A stretch of 64,000 bases of DNA from Cornus controversa (GCA_026545225.1 CM048845.1:17267001-17331000); one strand, 5' to 3'. Numbered from the stretch's first letter, positions 44,120 to 56,382 are shown. Made by a program: numbers and translations. The notes: generated by a model not told the origin, from the letters alone.

Positions 44120-44600
44120 GGGACTTAACAAGAAGGTGGACGGTGATGTCAATAGGGGAAAAATGGAGGGATTTCAAGTCCAATCTGAAATTGGATTATT
44201 ACTACGTACTGTTGGGATTCTGATCAAGAAAGATTGGCTAATATACCTTCTTCTGTGGTTGTCAAGGACCAGTGGGTGTATCTAGTTAAGTTTTGGAGTT
44301 CAAAGGAGGGGGAGATAATGCTTAGGGTAATACTTATGATTCTAATGATGTAAATGATCGATTTTGTGCTATGCTAATGCTGACAGGTTTATCGTTGTTT
44401 TGATAATTTGAATTACACATTTGATAGAGTGGTTTATGCATTTGAGCTACATATTAACAATATATTTGTCATTTTTGGTAGATGAAATTGGAATTAGGGA
44501 GACCTCCAACCCATGCTGAACTATATTGCAAGACACATGCTCACAAAGATGGCACGCCGGCCTAGTGATGAAGCTGCTAGACAAGTTATAGTAACACCTC
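44120..44600 (+). pseudogene. CACTA (En/Spm, PTTA-type) transposase-region fragment
   Basis: Pieces in three frames read WRDFKSNLKLDYYY, then DQERLANIPSSVVVKDQWVY and LVKFWSSKEGEIM, and after an interruption LGRPPTHAELYCKTHAHKDG with TPA. The family pattern in plant PTTA/En-Spm proteins is R-L-x-x-I-P-x-x-V-x-x-x-Q-W-x-x-L-V-x-x-W and G-R-x-P-T-x-x-E-L-x-x-x-T-H-x-x-K-D-G-T. Frameshifts and stops show it is dead. No CACTA termini were located. Confidence 0.7.
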
Positions 44601-45752
44601 TTTTCTGATCTTTTTGCCAATTGATGAGTAGAAAAAATGAAATCATGCATGGTAAAGGATTTTTGTAGAAAAAATGAAATCATGGAAAAAGTTTGATTTT
44701 ATTCTGTTCGGTTTCTGAAGCCAATACCTCAAAAACAATTCAGTATGGATTAGACATGTAATACCCCGAAAATTTGGACGGCAATTATTTTAAAGAAAAT
44801 TTGAATTGCTTTATATTATTATTATTATTATTTTATTATTATTATTATTATTAATTCATGTGAAAATACCCCCCAGAAAATTTCGCGCATGAGGTGGCCA
44901 GTCTCATACACAAAACCTGGAAGATACATACAACTGGTAGCAACAAGCATAGAATACAAAAGATATAATGAATAATTTTCTAAAAGCAGAAAAGAAAGTT
45001 CCTCTGAATTAAAATAACCGCTAACTAAACAAGTATATGTCCGGTAATACAATTTGGAAGTCCTGTAACCCAAGGACCCCTTAACCAGAATGAACAAAAG
45101 TTTTTAATTCTAAAATTAATACTAAAAATCAAAGTCTTAAAAGTTCATAGTATGACTCTTGAAGAAGACAAGTTCCTATCCTGTAACTGATGAGATGAGA
45201 CGTCTGCTACAACCAAACCCTAAAACTCTATCCTCGCGATGGAACTTGTCTGAAACCTGAAATATCAACAAAGTGGGTTAAACCCACGAGCAAGTTCTAT
45301 CTACTACATCCCAATCAGAGAACCAATATACATAACCTCAATATAAGGGACACAAAATAAGTTCATAAATTTAACATACAAGTTATTCTTTTATCCAGTT
45401 TCATGTTTCCAAAACAACAGTCAACATTTATAATATTCCACCCAAACCCTTATTATGCAAGCGTGAACACATTCCTTATGTTCAGCAGAAATAAACATAA
45501 CATACAATGCTATCAACTTTAAGCAATCCTAACATGTCACCATTTTATCCTTTAATACCTTAATAGGTATAGGTATATACATACTGGTCATTCCCTACTT
45601 AGTTCATGTTTTCAGAAATCAAAATCATCTTATACGTTATCCCAACGAACCCTTATCATTCAACAATGAACACCTTCTTTAAGTTCAAAGTAAAAAAACA
45701 TATGCATGCATTTTATTAAATCTCGACAATCATGACAAAGCAAATATAATGT

Positions 45753-46025
45753 ATAGATACCTGATTAGGTATGGGCGATCCTGACACGCCGGACAATTCT
45801 GACATGCCAAATAAAATGTATAGATACCTTATTAGGTATGGGCGATCCTGACACGCCGGGGAATCCTTACATGCCAAAATAAAATGCATAGATACCTTAT
45901 TAGGTATGGGCGATCCTGACACGCCGGACAATCCTTACATGCCAAAATAAAATGCGTAGATACCTTATTAGGTATGGGCGATCCTGACATGCCGGACAAT
46001 CCTTACATGCCAATTAAAAACGTAT
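45753..46025 (+). repeat. ~68 bp tandem repeat, 4 copies, in the solo LTR
   Basis: Units start TAGATACCTTATTAGGTATG and contain GGCGATCCTGACACGCCGG and TTACATGCCA. They begin at 45753, 45820, 45889 and 45957. TACCTTATTAGGTA is itself a dyad. Confidence 0.9.
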
Positions 46026-46388
46026 AGATGCATTTCAATATGAAACATAAAATAAACAAGGTGCATTATAATTTAAATTTGCACAAACCATTATTTCAAT
46101 TTATCCAACATGAAATTATTACCATAAAACAAATCGTTTACAAGTAAACTATAATCACGTATTTGATGGGCACTTATATCCTCAAAGGAAAATATATTCA
46201 AATAAACCAAATAACCCAAGCATCCATTATAGAAGCAATTTCCCAACTCAACCTCCAATGCACTCAATTCTACGAGGGAGTCTAAACCTAACTTTTATCT
46301 AGGTTTCTGGGCCTATTCCACTTCTCAGAACCCTATTAAATCATTCTGGAATTTTCTAGAATTTTTGAAATATTTTCAACAAATAAAA

Positions 46389-47030
46389 GAAAGTGAAAAT
46401 CCAACTTTTAGACACTTTAAAAATTAATTGAACACCAAGGGAAGCTCATTTTGAGATGAAAATTTAAACCCAAGTTTATCTAACCTCTAGAAAGTTACAG
46501 CAAAAATTTGGAAATTTTTGGAATTATAAAAGTATTTTCTAAAATTATAGAAAGTGAAAAATCCAACTTTTAGACACTTTTAAAATCAATTGGACAACAA
46601 GGAAAGATTATTTTGAGTTGAAAATTTACACCCAAGTTTATCTAACCTACAGAAAGTTACAAAAAAAATTTGGGAATTTTTGAAATTATAAAAGTATTTT
46701 CTAAAATTACAGAAAGTGAAAAATCCAACTTTTAGACACTTTAAAAATCAATTGAACAGCAAGGAAAGATTATTTTGAGTTGAAAATTTAAACCCAATTG
46801 TATTTAGCCTCCAGACAGTTACAGTAAAAATTTTGGAAATTTCTAAGTATTTTTTAAAATTAAAGAAGCTAAAAAAATAGTTTTTAGACACTTCAAAAAT
46901 TAATTTAAAGAGAATGGTAAATCATTTGGATATGAAATTTAAACCCCAAGCTTCTTAAGCGCCCAGGAAGTTGACATAAAATTTTTGGAATTTTTAGAAT
47001 TATAAAAGTATTTTTAAAAAATAATTTTCC
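46389..47030 (+). repeat. ~161 bp tandem repeat, ~4 copies, in the solo LTR
   Basis: Units begin GAAAGTGAAAAATCCAACTT at 46389, 46550 and 46712, with a more diverged unit at about 46862. Each includes TTTTAGACACTTTAAAAAT, TTGAGATGAAAATTTAAACC and GAAAGTTACAG-AAAAATTTGG. Confidence 0.85.
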
Positions 47031-48363
47031 CAATTTCTAAATTTTTCCAAAAATTTCAAAAATACAAAAGAAATATCAAAACTATTCAGAATGGGCCCAT
47101 ATTGGACCCAGAGGTGGGCCCCCGCGAGTGGGGCCCAAAAACAGTTTTCCGGTCACATGTCGGTGCGTGCGCTGGAGGCACGCGCCCCCACGCGCTGGCG
47201 GCGCGCTTGGGGAACACGCGCTAGCTGGGCTGTCTTCCCCAGTGCGCTGGGGGATTTTCCGGCGCTGATTCCGGCTTCGTCCGACCTCCGTTCAGCCTGA
47301 TTTTTGTACCGTTCTTCTCCTCTTGATCCCCTCTACCCATTGGTACAAAAAGCCCCATAAAAAATTGTCCGAATCAAAAACCCCTAATTCACAAGTTTTA
47401 GGGTTCTTCGCAAAATTTAAAAATTTCAACTCAAATTTCTCACGATCTATTTTATTAAAGATCAAGGGATGTTTTGTAGACAATCACAACAGAGAAGGCT
47501 TACGAATTAACATCTTTTTGCATCCTAAATTCATGCATAATAGATTGCTATACAATTTACACATATATGAAATATATATATGCATATATTCTTATATATA
47601 TATATCTATACTCTTATATACAATTTAGCATAATAAATTCCCACGAAATTTATCCACAAGAAGCAACAAAACAAAATACAATTATAAACAGATTTTCAAT
47701 ATAAACCAAATTCTTAAACCTAGACTATGCATACGGATTCAAAGGGGAAGAGAAGAATCAAACTTGCCTCTTTGACGAATCAACTTGTACGTTTACCCGA
47801 TTGTCACTCCCTTCTCTCTTTCATTTACTCCATCAGTTCTGTGCGTAAAGCAACGGCAAAAACCCTAATTTCTTCTTTTTTCCTTTTTGTCTTAATTATT
47901 ATTCTATTATTGATTTTTCTAAAACTAAATAAAATCAAAATAATAATAATACAAGCAATAATAATATAATTATAACCTTGGCCCAACATTTTAAACATAA
48001 TCTTAGCCCAATCATTCCAGCCCAAATTTCTCCCTAGCCCAAACCAAAGCATTTAAAAGATTTAAATAAAACAACACATAATAAATAACAATTCACATAA
48101 AATGATAAAAAATAAATAAATAAACAGAGAAGTTTACATGAAATGATTGGAATCTATAAAATATAACAATCCACATAAAATGATAACATTTAAACTTATC
48201 AATTCACATGAAATGATAAAATGCATATAAAGGAAAATCAACTCACATAAAACGATAAAATATAGAGACAATGCATTTCACATGAATTAATAATAATAAT
48301 AATATAAAGCAATTCAAATTTCTTTAAAATAATTGCCGTCCAAATTTCCGGTATTACAAGACA

Positions 48364-49128
48364 TAAATCAGAATGATGTTTCTTCAGACTCCTTTAAGGT
48401 TCTTTCTCCTGCAATGATGCATATATATATATGTATAGGGTTAAGAAATTGGTTTTATTATCTTCCAAAGGATGGGTTAATCTGAAATGAAATGTTTCTC
48501 TGACTACCAAAGTGTTTAAGAAATTGATTTTATTCTGTTATGTTTTGTTATTGTCGGTGTTCCTATCATTCAAAATTTACAGCTTCAAGTATTCAAAAGT
48601 ATTCTCAAGTCAAATAGTAGTCAAATGGCTAGCTCTACTATGACCATTAGTCACATAGTCTCTCAGTTCTCAATGTTTATCTTGTTCTCCATCTTTTTCT
48701 TAATCTTTTGTCTGTTGGTCAATTGACTGAGTTAGGTTAAATATAAAATATACTAATATATTTTAACAAATTCATTTTCTTTTTATATAGTTTTAGGTAA
48801 CATGCATTAAATGAAGAAGCATCGATCGTATAGGATATGAGCACAATAATGTGGATGTATACGGAGTAGCGAAGCCGTTGGAGTAGCTACCACCACCAGC
48901 CATTTCGGAGTTCAGTATGTAAATTATGAGCCTGAGGATTGGAAATGCAAATTACATTCACGTTACATTCAGGTAAGAGGTTACCCCACTTCTTGTGCTT
49001 CTGTATCATTTTATTTGTTTCCAGGGAATCTCAATCCTTTTTAGTGTTTGTGCATGGGTTGAGATTAGGATATTGATTCAATTAGACCTGTCAAAGCTAC
49101 ATCGTAATGTTAACTTATTTATAAATAC

Positions 49129-49183
<55 letters not shown>

Positions 49184-49780
49184 TTAAAGATTAGATAGAG
49201 ATATATGTTGCTTGTGTGTTTTCCTGATCACTTTTTTTCTTATTCTTTTTTTTGGGACAAACAATTTTTCTTTTTTAGATGACAAAGAACATTTTTTATA
49301 ACAAAGAATTAAATGTCAAATAATCAGACATACTGATTTCGTTTCTAATTTTTCAATTTCTTGTGTCTAAACAGTATAATTTCATCTTTTTTTTCCTTTT
49401 TATTTATTTTTATTTTTTATAGCTTATGAATAAACAGAATAATAGTAGCCAATAATTGTAAGTGTTAAAGACTTGTTGTAAAAAATTGCAATTACCAGAA
49501 AAACAAATTTTGTTCATGGGCTATGATACAACAAGAAACTTCCAATTTTGAGATGAAAGTGAAACAGATGATGCATAGAACACTAGAAGTATAGAACTAG
49601 AAATTAAAGACTTTCCTAAGAGACAAATTGGACTTTGGTAAACCACAACCTCTACAGAAAATAGTCGTTGCTTTCTGTTGTTTGGCAGAAAAAAAAGAAG
49701 AAAATGAGAGAAAACGAATTGTGAAGAAAGAAGAAGAAAAAAAGAAAAAACACAAACAACAATATGGAAAACTCCAAAAT
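48364..49780. other. No intact gene; exon-like fragment and microsatellite
   Basis: 48826-48965 reads VQYVNYEPEDWKCKLHSRYI in one frame and ends at a donor-like GTAAGAG. Part of it is the duplicated cluster block 1. A (TA)n(CA)n tract lies at about 49136-49184. The rest is AT-rich, with no recognisable gene. Confidence 0.5.
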
Positions 49781-49785
49781 TGGAC

Positions 49786-50060
49786 CATTAGTTAGTAATT
49801 TTTTTATATAAAAAAATGAGACCCATACTAGGTTTGGTTAAAAGGACAATAGTTAATAATTTTTTGTTTTTTTTTCTTAAAAATGAGGCACAGTAGTATT
49901 GGATTTTGTTAAATGGAATATAGTTAATAATTTTTTTTTAAATGAGGCTCAATATTATTGGATTTGATAAAATGGACCAGAGTTAATAAAAAAAAAATTT
50001 TAAAAATTGAAGCCTAGTAGTAACATTGGGTTTGGTTAAAAAAATAGGACCCTCCAAAAT
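49786..50060 (+). repeat. ~65 bp degenerate tandem repeat, about 4 copies
   Basis: Units have AGTTAATAATTTTTT, AAATGAGGC-CAGTA, TTGG-TTTGGTTAAA and GGACCA. They start near 49791, 49850, 49920 and 49979. They lead directly into the hAT-like terminus at 50061-50105 and are probably the subterminal repeats of that element. Confidence 0.75.
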
Positions 50061-50105
50061 TGGGGGCCTTAGGTGACCGCCTAGGCCCAGGGCCGGCCCT
50101 GGGTA
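50061..50105. mobile_element. Possible hAT-like element terminus
   Basis: GGGGCCTTAGGTGACCGCCT is followed by AGGCCCAGGGCCGGCCCTGG. The dyad CCAGGGCCGGCCCTGG and the preceding CCTAGG/GGCC phrases resemble termini of plant hAT-Tip100-like elements. The partner end is not visible. Confidence 0.4.
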
Positions 50106-50225
50106 TCGTTGAACTTAAGAAAAACTATTTCAATAGCAGTATTTAAAATACCTATGCATACCCAATTCATTATTTTGAGATGAGAGTGTAGAACGAAAGG
50201 AAATAGGTTAGGAAATGAAAAAAAA

Positions 50226-50527
50226 GGGAGATGATATTCGCACTCCCCTTTTCTACATTTGCACTCCCATTTTAAAAGAAATGACATTTCTAACCTTAAA
50301 TTCAAAAGTGAATGATTATTTTTTTCAAATTACACAACTACCCTTTCTTATATCCCCTATCTGTCTGTCTTTAATCTTTAATGCTTTCATTCTCTTTTAA
50401 CAGGATTCAAAAAAAAAAATTACCCAAAAAAAATTCAAAAAATAGATTTTTTATTGTTTGATACCACCAAAAAAAAGTTTTCTATGTTGAATAAATTCTT
50501 TCTTTCATAGGACCAAATATATATATA
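50226..50527 (+). mobile_element. Partial third copy of the 903-2681 element
   Basis: It starts GGGAGATGATATTCGCACTC and continues CCCTTTTCTACATTT, AAAGAAATGACATTTCTAAC, GAATGATTATTTTTTTC and ATTACACAACTACCC, matching both outer ends of the element near the window start. It ends with the TTCTATGTTGAATAAATTC subterminal unit. The opposite end is missing. Confidence 0.8.
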
Positions 50528-50566
50528 TGGTACTTGCATTATCCCTCTTTATTTGTTGCATAACTT

Positions 50567-50900
50567 GTCTTTAATTTTTATCTTTTGAAACTTCTTCTAG
50601 GAAGGAAAGGCTGTCTATGCATCTGGTAAATATACTTGAATTGAAAATTTTGACAGGCAAAGCCTGAAATCACAACTGGCTTGCTTAGAACCAACAACAT
50701 AAAAACATTTATTTTGTTAGTTCAGATGGATTGCAAAAGTCAATTTATAGAATGTCTGTTTCAAATTTTAAAAGGCCGAGGCTGCGTGTATCGAATATGA
50801 ATAACTTTGTGATGAAAATGGTGTCGGGTTACATAAGCAAGTTAAAACATTTAAGGTATCTTAATCTTTCTCATAACATAAATATCAACACAATTATGAA
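50567..50900 (+). pseudogene. Chimera of an ACP fragment and an NBS-LRR remnant
   Basis: 50600-50665 repeats the 34170-34235 ACP region: exon end GGCTGTCTATGCATCTG, then an intron-like GTAAATATACTTG...TTTTGACAG, and next exon GCAAAGCCTGAA (A-K-P-E, the start of mature plastid ACP). Within a GAAATC overlap it switches to an R-gene sequence (EITTGLLRTN, IKTFILLVQ; compare EIPTGLVRAN at 35248). Further on, VSGYISKLKHLRYLNLSHN is a clear LRR start. Stops interrupt it. Confidence 0.75.
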
Positions 50901-51125
50901 CCCGAGGATTGGAAATGCAATTGTGCCCCTTGCTTCTACAGTACATAAACAACACTACTATTCCACCAGAGCCATTCATCATCATTATCATCAACATCAT
51001 CCTTCATTTCATTAATTCCATATGAATGCAGTTGACCACATGAATTCTCACCACCACTTGAACGAGTATTCATCAAAAAGATTTGACATTAGCCGCTCTT
51101 ATTTCTCTCTCCTCACTCAAGATGA
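50893..51125 (+). repeat. Duplicated cluster block 1 (copy 2)
   Basis: ATGAACCCGAGGATTGGAAA, CCACCAGAGCCATTCATCAT and GCTCTTATTTCTCTCTCCTC match 33361-33490. Here the block is longer because of a CATCAT-rich expansion (50975-51005). Confidence 0.7.
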
Positions 51126-52549
51126 TGATTGTAATGGCTATCTTTCAAATTTTTTTATCATGGGACTGAAATGTATTTTGGGCTAATTATTTTGAACTAT
51201 TAGAATCCTGAATTCTGGCTCTACATAGCCATAAGTACTGATGCTTTATCTTAATTACTTCAAGAATTTCATTAATCATTTGTAAAAGAAGTTATAATAT
51301 GTCGAAAGTTTAATATAGCTATTTCTTTTGGAGGCCATTGCTCCATCTGTAATAAGTTTTCTATTCAACAGGAAATCAACCGAAGGACAAAAGGGTGAAA
51401 ATAGATGAGATGTGTTTATTATCAAACTGCAATTTAATGATGCCTTCTCAATTCAATTAAATTTAAGTATCATCATCACAAATGGACACAGAATGTGAAG
51501 TTTTCCATGTCATTTTCAATGCTTGATATTACTCCTTTAAATGTTGCATTAGGTTGAAATTTTTTTATCATAGCTAAAGAAAATTTATACCATAATAAAT
51601 CTAAGAATAATGACAGAAACTATGAAAATGATCACCCAATTAAAAAATTGAATCACTCTTTTAGATAATGTAAGTGGAACTCACACTTTTACAATTTAAT
51701 AAATGAACATCATAGTCACTATACATTCGGTATTCGATGATAACTTTTCACTATCTCTCTCGTTACTCTAAATCTAAATAATTAATCTAAATAATTTTTC
51801 TTATGTAATTTACCTTCATAAATCAACTAGATGAGCTATTTGCCTCCCCTTCATCGGCTCTTGCTCTGAGTTGATTATGATCGCGAAGAAAATGGATCAC
51901 TCTCCAAATGAACTCAACTGAGTAATAACATTGAAAAAGTAGAATAAATTGAAAAAGGGCATACCTCTTATAATGATTCTATTTAATCCCAATGGCTAAT
52001 CAAAATGCGACACGTGAAAAATGATTGTTGACATGGCAAAGGAGGAGCCACGTGACTAGAATGTGAAGGCCAATGAATTAGGAATATTGGGCCAAGTAAT
52101 TAAGGTTGCCACCTGTCTTGATTTGGGAATTTTGTCACGACTGTTGGCTTTAATGACACGAGAATGGACATTAAGAAGTCGACACATGGCGCCAATTAAT
52201 GAAGCTATACATCTCGAATATGTATATCAAATTTGGATCTTGAATATGATGTTATAATATAAAATAGACATAAATATCCTCAATTTTGATACATATTACA
52301 CTTGTCATAATTTTTAATATTTTATCAAACTAAATGAATCACATTAAAAGAGGAAGTAAGAACCATGATCAAATTGGATTTCTCTGCAGCACTTGGATAA
52401 GGGAGTCGCAAGAGTAAGCTTGAGTCATTCCGCATCAAGTTTTTGTCAGAGTGGAGTGGGTGTGAGTCTGGGACATGGTACGTTAAACTTTGATTCGACG
52501 ATAGTGGATTTGGTTCTCTGAGGCTACAAGCCTGATCCATGATTTTTTT
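51126..52549. other. No gene recognised
   Basis: AT-rich DNA with frames below 75 codons. I see no repeat family or domain here. Several CACGTG or CCACGTG words occur around 52010-52060, but without an assignable gene. Confidence 0.5.
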
Positions 52550-54482
52550 TTATCTGAGGAAAAGTAGGAGAGCACAACCCTCATTCTCTCATTATATTTA
52601 GCCGATTAAGAGAATTATAAATCCCTATATTATTATTCTTCCATCTCAATTATAATTGAGGAGCTTGGAGCGTGAATTGGACAACATTGAAAAAGAACAA
52701 ATTAATCTATGCGACGAGGGCTTGAGTTTGGGATGTTCGAAGTTGAATTCGGACAACGTTGATTCTGGTGAGATTTGGGAATTTGGGAATTTTGTTTAGA
52801 AGCTCTTTTAAACTAAGGTAGGAATGTCTAACCCATGAAATCTGAGGTTTGTGTGAGTGTATTGGTTGTCTATAGCAACCAATTGATTTTGTGGGCATAA
52901 TTAGATGTTTTTATTAAAGTGAAGCATGCTAGATTATACAATTAAATGAATTATCAATGTGAGGTGATATAATTATGTGTGTATAAATGTTACATGTGAT
53001 TATATGGTGTGTTGAACGAACAATATGAGGGAATTATATATGTTCCATGTGTACTTGAGAATATGACACTTATGTATTTGATGAATTGCCTTAATGGACA
53101 TGATTAAATGTGAAACATGATTTTAGCATTGAAATAATTGTTTTAACATGGGGCGATGTGGACATAAGCATGAGAATTATAAATTGTTCATGCATTGCTT
53201 ACATAACAGCATGAGAGTGTATGTGGAGAAAGAGGGGAACACCTGATGGACCGACAATGGAGCCCGATAGCAACATCATCGGGTGGGCCGATAACATAAC
53301 ACAACATAATGGAGTCTGGATGTTCAAAAGAGAAAGAAACATGAATATTGGGTGGGCTGTCACTAGAGCTCATATTCTAGGTTGTGTGTGTGTGTGTGTG
53401 TATGACACTTGGAGGAAACATGGCATTATGCATATCAATACATGATGAATGACATGAATGTTTGTATATTAGAATTGTGCTTAACATGATAATGTGATTA
53501 TGTATTATGTGGTACTCACTCTATTTACGAAATTATGTTTTAGACATTTCTTCTGAGCGTGTGGTTGCTTATCCCATAAGTTTTAACTATTTTTCAGGAA
53601 ATGGCAAAGATGTGGCAGAGCCTTCCCAACCATGAGTTGGCGTAGACTATAGTTAGCTTTCTTTGGAGAACTCTATGTTTTACTTACATCTGAAATTCAT
53701 GTCCGACATGTGGACTATATGCAAATTTACATCATGTATATGTTTCTTTAATTTTTCTTGGGAATATGCTTATAGTTATACTTATGTTTACACACCCCTA
53801 TATGTACGGTCTTGATCATGGATGTATGTTAAATGATAAGAATGATGACTTTATATCTTTATATATGTTTAGTTATGTATGCATGATGATTGTGGGAAAA
53901 ATTGAGTTGAGGAAGTGTCAAGTGAACCAAGAGTAACTTGTTAAGAAACAGGGTTGCAGGATTACGATGGATCGTATCTATTACGATGTATCAAAAAAAT
54001 GAGAGAGGTTTGGTTGAAATTCCAGTAGGCTTCACATCTTGTTATGCAGGAAAGGCGATGCATCGTAGTATTACGATGTATTGTAACCTTAGTTACCATG
54101 CATCGTAATTCCTTGATGTTGTGGTGGGCTGAGATGATAAAACATAGTGCATGGTTAGTATAGTGAGGGTCCTGTGGTGAGTGTAGTCTTGGGATATGAT
54201 GGTATTGACTCGTAAGATAATGTTTCTGCTATATTGTAAGAATATAACTTAATTTGATTGATCTTGTATTACGTTCCGGTTTGGGAATCAGTATAACAAG
54301 AGTAATAAGGCTTTCGCGATGGGTACGATTCTGGTGGTTCAAATCGAAATTGAGAATGACATATGGTATCTGTCATAGTTGTCCGAGTTGTGGGATGACG
54401 ATCTGGCGGTCATGACACCTCACTACCCGGGATTCGGGCTTGGACCAGGAGTCCTGGAGGTCCAGATTTTTGGGGCGTGACA
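52550..54482 (+). mobile_element. Tekay-like LTR remnant (copy C), 5' truncated
   Basis: It matches LTR D in order: GAGGAGCTTGGAGCGTGAAT, then GAAGTTGAATTCGGA, then AATGGCAAAGATGTGG (compare ACATGGCAAGGAGGTGG at 60549). It ends TTTTTGGGGCGTGACA at 54482. An internal GAATGACA-TATGGTATCTG at 54354-54373 mimics an LTR end followed by a primer site. A dyad array of TTACGATGCATCGTAA type lies at 53962-54110. A (GT)n run lies at 53383-53401. Confidence 0.75.
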
Positions 54483-54489
54483 GCTAATC

Positions 54490-55720
54490 CTTAGATAACC
54501 TAAATTGACTAGCCAAGAGTGTGTTAACTGCCTAAGCACTACTTATGTTCAAACTTTGTATAACACATTTAATGTAATCAGCCTAAGAAAACTGCAAAGT
54601 ACTTCTTCGCTTGTCCCTGCTAATCCTCATTTCAAGAATCTGCTCCGCTATAACAAGATCTTTCATATCAAACTCACTGGATAACTATCTCTTCAACTTG
54701 CTAATTTCATCCATGTCTGAGCCCGCCACCAATATGTCATCATCATGTCATAATGTAACTAACATATCATCAACATAAAGCAAAAATAATGTAACTGGAC
54801 TCAAACCTCTTCAAATAGCAACAATGGTCAGCATTTCACTTGTAGTAGCCATTTTTCTGCATAAACCCATCAAATTTCTTGTACCACTGCCTTGGGGCCT
54901 GTTTCAAACCTTACAAGCTCTTTTCCAACTTGTAAACTAGTTTCTCCTTCCCTTTCACTGAGAAACCCTCCAGTTGCTACATGTATATTTCATCATCTAG
55001 ATAGGGGTGCAACTTGGGTTGGATAACCCAAACCCAGCCTGATTTTTTACGGGTTTGGGCAACTATTTTTACAATTAGGGTTGGGCTTCAGTCAAAAAAT
55101 CTCAACCCAAACTTAATTAGGGTTGGGCATGGGTTGAGGTGCCAACAACCTGAGCCCAACCCAAACTCGAATTGTAATATTATTTTTATACATATTTTTT
55201 ATTTTAAATATATTATATATAATATTCAAACTATGATAACCTTTTTCTTTTCAACTTCGTTTATTTAAATCTTAATTTATTGTATGTTAACACTTTAGAT
55301 AATTAATTTTCTAAATATTTGTTTGTAATTTTTTAAAAATTTGCATTAAGTTCATAATTTTTTGTGTTTAGGAGTAATCTAATATGAAACTTATTAAAGA
55401 TCATTTAAATTTTCAATGTGAAGATTAGTGATATAGATAACCCGAATCAACCCGACTCTTTAACCCGAAATCTCAACCTGAGTTTAAAAATTTAAGGATA
55501 GGTTAGGGTAGGGTTGAGTAGTTAGGGTTGGAAGTCGGGTTAGGGTTGAAGATTTTATATGTAGGGTTGAGCCAGAGTTGTACCTCTAACCCGCCCAACC
55601 TACCCGAGTTGCAGCCTTACCTCTAGGTCACCATGGTGGAAAACAATTTTCACATTTATTTGCTTAAGGTGCAAATTGTTGCAACAATACTCAGAACTGA
55701 CCGAATGGAAGTCCATTTCA
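54490..55720 (-). pseudogene. Ty1/copia reverse transcriptase fragment, split by a MITE
   Basis: On minus, 55700-55619 gives NVKIVFHHGDLE and, after the MITE, 55000 downward gives DEIYM, KLVYKLEKSLYGLKQAPRQW and YKKF, then ALYVDDMLVT (about 54781-54755), then IAEQILEMRISRDK. This is the copia RT block order, and the YVDDM catalytic box is intact. Stops (for example in place of E/Q in YMEQ) and changed residues show decay. The integrase and gag portions are missing. Confidence 0.88.
55002..55618. mobile_element. hAT-like MITE inside the copia RT
   Basis: The ends TAGGGGTGCAACTTGGGTTG and, complementary, AAGGCTGCAACTCGGGTAGG are inverted. The interior is built from GGGTT/AACCC phrases in both orientations around an AT-rich centre. 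The copia frame (GDLE / DEIYM) is restored on removal, with flanking TCATCTAG/ACCTCTAG as a decayed eight-base duplication. These features match plant hAT MITEs. Confidence 0.75.
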
Positions 55721-55779
55721 CAACCAGTTGGTGGGAATAAGACAAGACTAATCAAGAATGAGAAAAAAAATCAGCCAAG

Positions 55780-56060
55780 AAAAGAACAAATACATAAGAA
55801 CACACAAGATTTATGTCGTTCGGCACAATTCGGCCTACGTCCATAGAGTTGCAGGAATTTTTCACTATAATGGAGAAACGACATAACTGTGCTTTACAAT
55901 CACCAATCACACTCTCTATGTGTATCTCTCACCCTATTTACAAGAGTCACCATAAAGTAGAGGGGTTTATGATAATATTTATATGCCCAAACCCCTAGGG
56001 CAACAAACAAGTGGAGAAAATACCAAAATAGCCCAAAAGAGTCGGATAAAATAAACTTTG
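55780..56060. mobile_element. Possible copia LTR fragment
   Basis: ACACAAGATTTATGTCGTTC, GGCCTACGTCCATAGAGTTG and TTTCACTATAATGGAG are phrases common in plant copia LTRs. A TTTATATGCCCAAACCCCTA tail follows. Ends could not be defined. Confidence 0.4.
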
Positions 56061-56382
56061 ATCGATAACTTCCACAACTTAGATTGATATAAAAAACTAC
56101 CTCTTCAATTGAAACTCTTTGTGATCAAAAGGCTTGTGATTTCAAATTGTGATCTATCAAATCTTTCGATTGAAGTGATCCAAAAAATCAGTATTCTCAT
56201 GTCTCCACATAACCCAACAACATTTTTCCTTAATTATTGTTTTAAATGCACATCTAAGCTATTCAATAATTGTACCCACATTCACATATCAGAGGAAAGT
56301 CTCTTTTCAACTTATATTAATCTCTCTATTCCTTGTGAAAAAGTAATCTGTTCCCACAAAAAACAAATCTCTTGAGGGTTTA

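Larger units (their letters stand above)
44757..48358 (-). mobile_element. 3.6 kb solo LTR (Tekay-like) with perfect TSD AGACA
   Basis: The ends are long inverted repeats: TGTAATACCCCGAAAATTTG at the left, and AAATTTCCGGTATTACA at the right, with pairing continuing through GGACGGCAATTATTTTAAAG and TTTGAATTGCTTTATA (about 57 bp in total). AGACA at 44752-44756 is repeated at 48359-48363. Plant Tekay/Del LTRs often have such TGTAATGCCCCG/GGGTATTACA ends, and the five-base duplication fits LTR integration. The minus orientation is inferred from the A/T-run layout. There is no gag or pol. A GC-rich segment at 47090-47290 and two tandem arrays lie inside. Confidence 0.8.

Noticed and set aside
47091-47300. 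GC-rich 69-codon frame (MGPYWTQRWAPASG...)
   Set aside because: It lies inside the 3.6 kb solo LTR. High GC removes stops by chance, and no family is recognised.
55014-55268. 84-codon frame in the AACCC/GGGTT-rich region as a gene or as telomeric repeat
   Set aside because: The phrases are imperfect and in both orientations inside a hAT-like MITE; this is neither a coding region nor a TTTAGGG telomere array.
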